A stretch of DNA of 64,000 nucleotides from JAADHG01 sp964418645 (GTDB taxonomy: Bacteria > Bacteroidota > Bacteroidia > Flavobacteriales > Flavobacteriaceae). Position 1 is the first letter of the stretch; each line of letters opens with the position of its first letter. The position numbers and the translations under genes are program-made. The stretch spans positions 16,981-80,980 of the forward strand of contig CAYQME010000005.1 in assembly GCA_964418645.1 (NCBI GenBank), read 5' to 3'. The notes below the pieces were generated by a model. It was not told where the DNA came from. It saw only the letters and a program-made list of their open reading frames with translations, and ran no database searches. Shown here in pieces: positions 61,479 through 64,000 of the stretch.

Positions 61479-61676
61479 TTACTTTAAGCGTAATTGTTGT
61501 TTAATGTTGTCGGCATCACTCTTATGTACTAAAGTACTATGAGTTAATGCAAGCTTACGCTTTTTAGACTTCTTTGATAAGATGTGACTCTTAAAAGCGT
61601 GCTTTCTTTTAATTTTACCAGTACCTGTTAACTTAAAACGTTTTTTGGCACTAGATTTAGTTTTCATTTTAGGCAT
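61479..61676 (-). CDS. rpmI: 50S ribosomal protein L35
   Basis: 65 residues: MPKMKTKSSAKKRFKLTGTG, HAFKSHILSKKSKKRKLAL. This is standard L35, a small basic protein of the large subunit. It is encoded between infC and rplT, the near-universal order. Confidence 0.97.
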   Translation of the reverse strand: MPKMKTKSSAKKRFKLTGTGKIKRKHAFKSHILSKKSKKRKLALTHSTLVHKSDADNIKQQLRLK

Positions 61677-61726
61677 TGTTCTCCTTTTATTTAATTTACT
61701 TCACTTATATTATTTTGAATATTAAG

Positions 61727-62284
61727 TTATTTTCCTTTTTTTGGAGCAATAAACATAATCATTCGTTTACCTTCTAATTTTGGCATTTGTTCAACTTTTC
61801 CAAATGCTTCCAAATCTTGTGCTAAACGTAACAATAAGATTTGACCTTGCTCTTTAAAAATAATTGAACGTCCTTTGAAGAATACAAAAGCTTTTAATTT
61901 TGCACCATCTTTTAAGAACTTTTCAGCATGTTTCTTTTTAAATTCGTAATCATGGTCATCTGTATTAGGACCAAAACGAATTTCTTTTACAACAACTTTT
62001 GTTGCTTTAGACTTTAAAGCTTTATCACGTTTCTTTTGTTCATAAAGAAACTTTTTATAGTCCATAATTTTACAAACAGGAGGTACCGCTTTTGGCGAAA
62101 TTTCAACAAGATCTAAACCTTGCTCATCAGCTATTTCTAAAGCTTTTCTAGTTGGGTAAACACCAACCTCTATGTTTTCGCCAACTAATCTCACTTCTTC
62201 ATTTCTAATTTTAGAGTTGATTCTGTGCTGATCTTCTTTTATTATTCTTGCTGGTCCTCTATTTCTTCTTCTACGTATTGCTAT
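61727..62284 (-). CDS. infC: Translation initiation factor IF-3, AUA start
   Basis: 185 residues if translation begins at ATA (62284-62282). The first canonical start, a GTG at 62194, would remove 30 conserved residues (AIRRRRNRGPARIIKEDQHR, INSKIRNEE). A stop codon lies five codons upstream of the ATA, and no ATG, GTG or TTG exists between. IF-3 starting at AUU or another rare codon is known in E. coli and others, where it allows IF-3 to limit its own synthesis. The N-domain is followed by the linker and C-domain (VVVKEIRFGPNTDDHDYEFK, GAKLKAFVFFKGRSIIFKEQ). The gene begins 22 bases after the thrS stop. Confidence 0.9.
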   Translation of the reverse strand: MAIRRRRNRGPARIIKEDQHRINSKIRNEEVRLVGENIEVGVYPTRKALEIADEQGLDLVEISPKAVPPVCKIMDYKKFLYEQKKRDKALKSKATKVVVKEIRFGPNTDDHDYEFKKKHAEKFLKDGAKLKAFVFFKGRSIIFKEQGQILLLRLAQDLEAFGKVEQMPKLEGKRMIMFIAPKKGK

Positions 62285-62306
62285 GGCTCTATATTTTTAA
62301 TTTAAC

Positions 62307-64000
62307 TTAAAATTGTTTTAATGTTTTATTTATTTCGTCTTCAATAACCTTTGAAAATTTTTCTACACTTATCAGGCCTAAATCTTCGCCACCATGTTGA
62401 CGTACAGTTATTTTGCTTTCTTTCTCTTCATTCTCACCAATAATAATCATATATGGGATTTTTTTCATTTCGGCTTCCCGAATTTTTTTCCCCATAGTTT
62501 CACTCCTATTATCAACGAGGGCGCGAATTTCGTTATTTTCTATCAAATTTAAAACTTTTTTTGCGTATTTCTCATATTTCTCGCTGATTGATAAAATAAT
62601 AGCTTGTTCTGGCATGAGCCATAATGGGAATTTACCACCTGTATGTTCAAGTAAAATAGCAACAAAACGTTCCATACTTCCAAAAGGAGCGCGATGTATC
62701 ATAATAGGTCTGTGAAGCTCATTATCACTACCTTTGTATGTAAGGTCAAAACGTTCTGGCAAGGTATAATCAACTTGAATTGTGCCTAATTGCCATTGTC
62801 TTCCTAAGGCATCTTTTACCATAAAATCTAACTTTGGACCATAAAATGCAGCTTCACCACTTACAATATTATAATCAATGTCTTTGTCTTCTACAGCATT
62901 AATAATAGCTTGTTCTGCTTTTTCCCAATTTTCAATGCTTCCTATATATTTATCTGGATTATCTAAATCACGAACAGAAACTTGCGTTGTAAAGTTTTCA
63001 AAACCAAGAGATCCAAATACATATAACACTAAATCAATTACATTTTTAAATTCAGCATCTAATTGGTCAGGTGTACAAAATATATGAGCATCATCTTGTG
63101 TAAACCCTCTTACCCTTGTTAAACCATGAAGTTCTCCACTTTGTTCATAACGATATACTGTTCCAAATTCAGCATAACGCTTGGGTAACTCTTTATAACT
63201 AAAAGGCTTTACCTTATATATTTCACAATGATGAGGGCAATTCATAGGTTTAAGTAAAAACTCTTCATCTTCCTTAGGCGTTTTAATTGGTTGAAAGCTA
63301 TCTTCTCCATATTTTGCATAATGACCAGAAGTGACATACAACTCTTTTTGCCCAATATGAGGAGTAATTACCATTTCATAACCAGCCTTTTGCTGTGCTT
63401 TTTTAAGAAAATCTTCCAATCGTGACCGCAATGCAGTTCCTTTTGGTAACCAAAGTGGTAATCCTTGACCAACTTTTTGAGAGAAAGCAAATAATTCTAG
63501 TTGTTTCCCTAGCTTTCTGTGATCACGTTTTTTTGCTTCTTCCAGTAACTCTAAATATTCTTTTAACTCTTTTTGCTTTGGAAATGATATGCCATAGACG
63601 CGAGTTAATTGTTTATTATTTTCGTCACCTCTCCAATAAGCTCCAGCAACACTTAATACTTTAACAGCTTTTACAATTCCTGTGTTTGGAATGTGTCCAC
63701 CTCGGCATAAATCAGTAAATGTTGAATGATCACAAAATGTGATTTCTCCATCCTGGAGGTTTTCTATAAGCTCTACTTTATATTCATTATTTTGTACTTT
63801 ATATAATGCAAGTGCGTCAGCTTTAGAAACAGATTTCATTTTAAACTCGTGTTTACCACGAGCAATGTCTAGCATTTTATCTTCTATGGTTTTAAAATCT
63901 TTATCAGAAATCGAATTGTCTCCAAGATCTACATCATAGTAAAATCCATTTTCAATAGCAGGACCAATTGATAGTTTAACACCTGGATATAATTCTTCTA
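62307..64000 (-). CDS. thrS: Threonyl-tRNA synthetase (5' end beyond the window)
   Basis: 563 residues are visible; the N-terminal TGS part lies beyond the right edge. The editing domain shows TDLCRGGHIPNTG. The class II core carries the zinc site beginning MNCPHHCEIYKVKPFSY, motif 2 YRYEQSGELHGLTRVRGFTQ, and motif 3 HRAPFGSMERFVAILLEHTG. The C-terminal anticodon-binding domain ends in HGGEDLGLISVEKFSK. It charges tRNA-Thr and heads the operon with infC, rpmI and rplT. The reading frame is open through to the window edge. Confidence 0.96.
   Translation of the reverse strand, partial: EELYPGVKLSIGPAIENGFYYDVDLGDNSISDKDFKTIEDKMLDIARGKHEFKMKSVSKADALALYKVQNNEYKVELIENLQDGEITFCDHSTFTDLCRGGHIPNTGIVKAVKVLSVAGAYWRGDENNKQLTRVYGISFPKQKELKEYLELLEEAKKRDHRKLGKQLELFAFSQKVGQGLPLWLPKGTALRSRLEDFLKKAQQKAGYEMVITPHIGQKELYVTSGHYAKYGEDSFQPIKTPKEDEEFLLKPMNCPHHCEIYKVKPFSYKELPKRYAEFGTVYRYEQSGELHGLTRVRGFTQDDAHIFCTPDQLDAEFKNVIDLVLYVFGSLGFENFTTQVSVRDLDNPDKYIGSIENWEKAEQAIINAVEDKDIDYNIVSGEAAFYGPKLDFMVKDALGRQWQLGTIQVDYTLPERFDLTYKGSDNELHRPIMIHRAPFGSMERFVAILLEHTGGKFPLWLMPEQAIILSISEKYEKYAKKVLNLIENNEIRALVDNRSETMGKKIREAEMKKIPYMIIIGENEEKESKITVRQHGGEDLGLISVEKFSKVIEDEINKTLKQF

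Overview
The window reads as chromosomal DNA of a member of the Flavobacteriaceae (Bacteroidota). The DNA is strongly AT-rich. Many genes are preceded by the Bacteroidota promoter form, a TTG or TTTG box about 19 bases upstream of TAnnTTTG. The gene content fits: a secreted protein with a type IX secretion sorting tail, a PUR-alpha-like DUF3276 protein, a PorT-type barrel, leucine dehydrogenase, a mitochondrial-type aconitase, split transketolase, and a SurA/parvulin-MoxR cluster. Most of the window is ordinary core genome. No rRNA, CRISPR array, insertion sequence or phage gene was found.

Layout. 1-8.4 kb: a DJ-1/PfpI protein (cut by the window edge), a paraoxonase-type lactonase and an NTF2-like protein; a crotonase; a small gene interrupted by one stop codon; a thioredoxin-like protein; csaA, a BASS transporter and an acyltransferase; a secreted M14 peptidase. 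8.5-14.1 kb: DUF3276 protein, ABC exporter, leucine dehydrogenase, nusB, DUF1573 lipoprotein, yajC. 14.2-17.5 kb: a gluconate operon (kinase, 6-phosphogluconate dehydrogenase, GntP permease). 17.5-22 kb: YdeI-like protein, DinB, pepT, pyrD, HMG-CoA lyase. 22-27.7 kb: porin, FMN-binding protein and membrane protein, then thioredoxin, ApbE, DUF4266 and DUF3570, which I read as an extracytoplasmic flavin or redox module. 27.8-32.1 kb: ferritin, sterol-desaturase-like hydroxylase, guaB, a T9SS cargo protein. 32.3-40.6 kb: two parvulin-type chaperones around a small lipoprotein, a MoxR ATPase, aconitase, a TlpA-like protein. 40.6-44.2 kb: tRNA-Leu and tRNA-Lys, shikimate kinase, a phosphoribosyltransferase, Hsp15, an FKBP-like lipoprotein, a PorT-like barrel. 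44.2-54.5 kb: split transketolase, tgt, an LptF/G permease, an EamA transporter, accA, dnaB, an AI-2E-type permease, and a secreted protein usually labelled asparagine synthetase B. 61-64 kb: the translation operon thrS-infC-rpmI-rplT; infC appears to start at AUA.

The unusual region is 54.5-60.7 kb. Four minus-strand genes encode, in order of transcription, a membrane TolB-like/TPR protein, a caspase-like protease fused to an alpha/beta-hydrolase-like domain and TPRs, a TIR protein with membrane segments, and a membrane coiled-coil protein. Divergent from them, 107 bases from the first gene, lies an unlisted 53-residue frame made of three 14-residue repeats, with its only arginines exactly 14 residues apart. 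Caspase and TIR domains side by side resemble bacterial cell-death or conflict systems. I propose this cassette as the candidate undescribed system; the link to the repeat peptide is a hypothesis.
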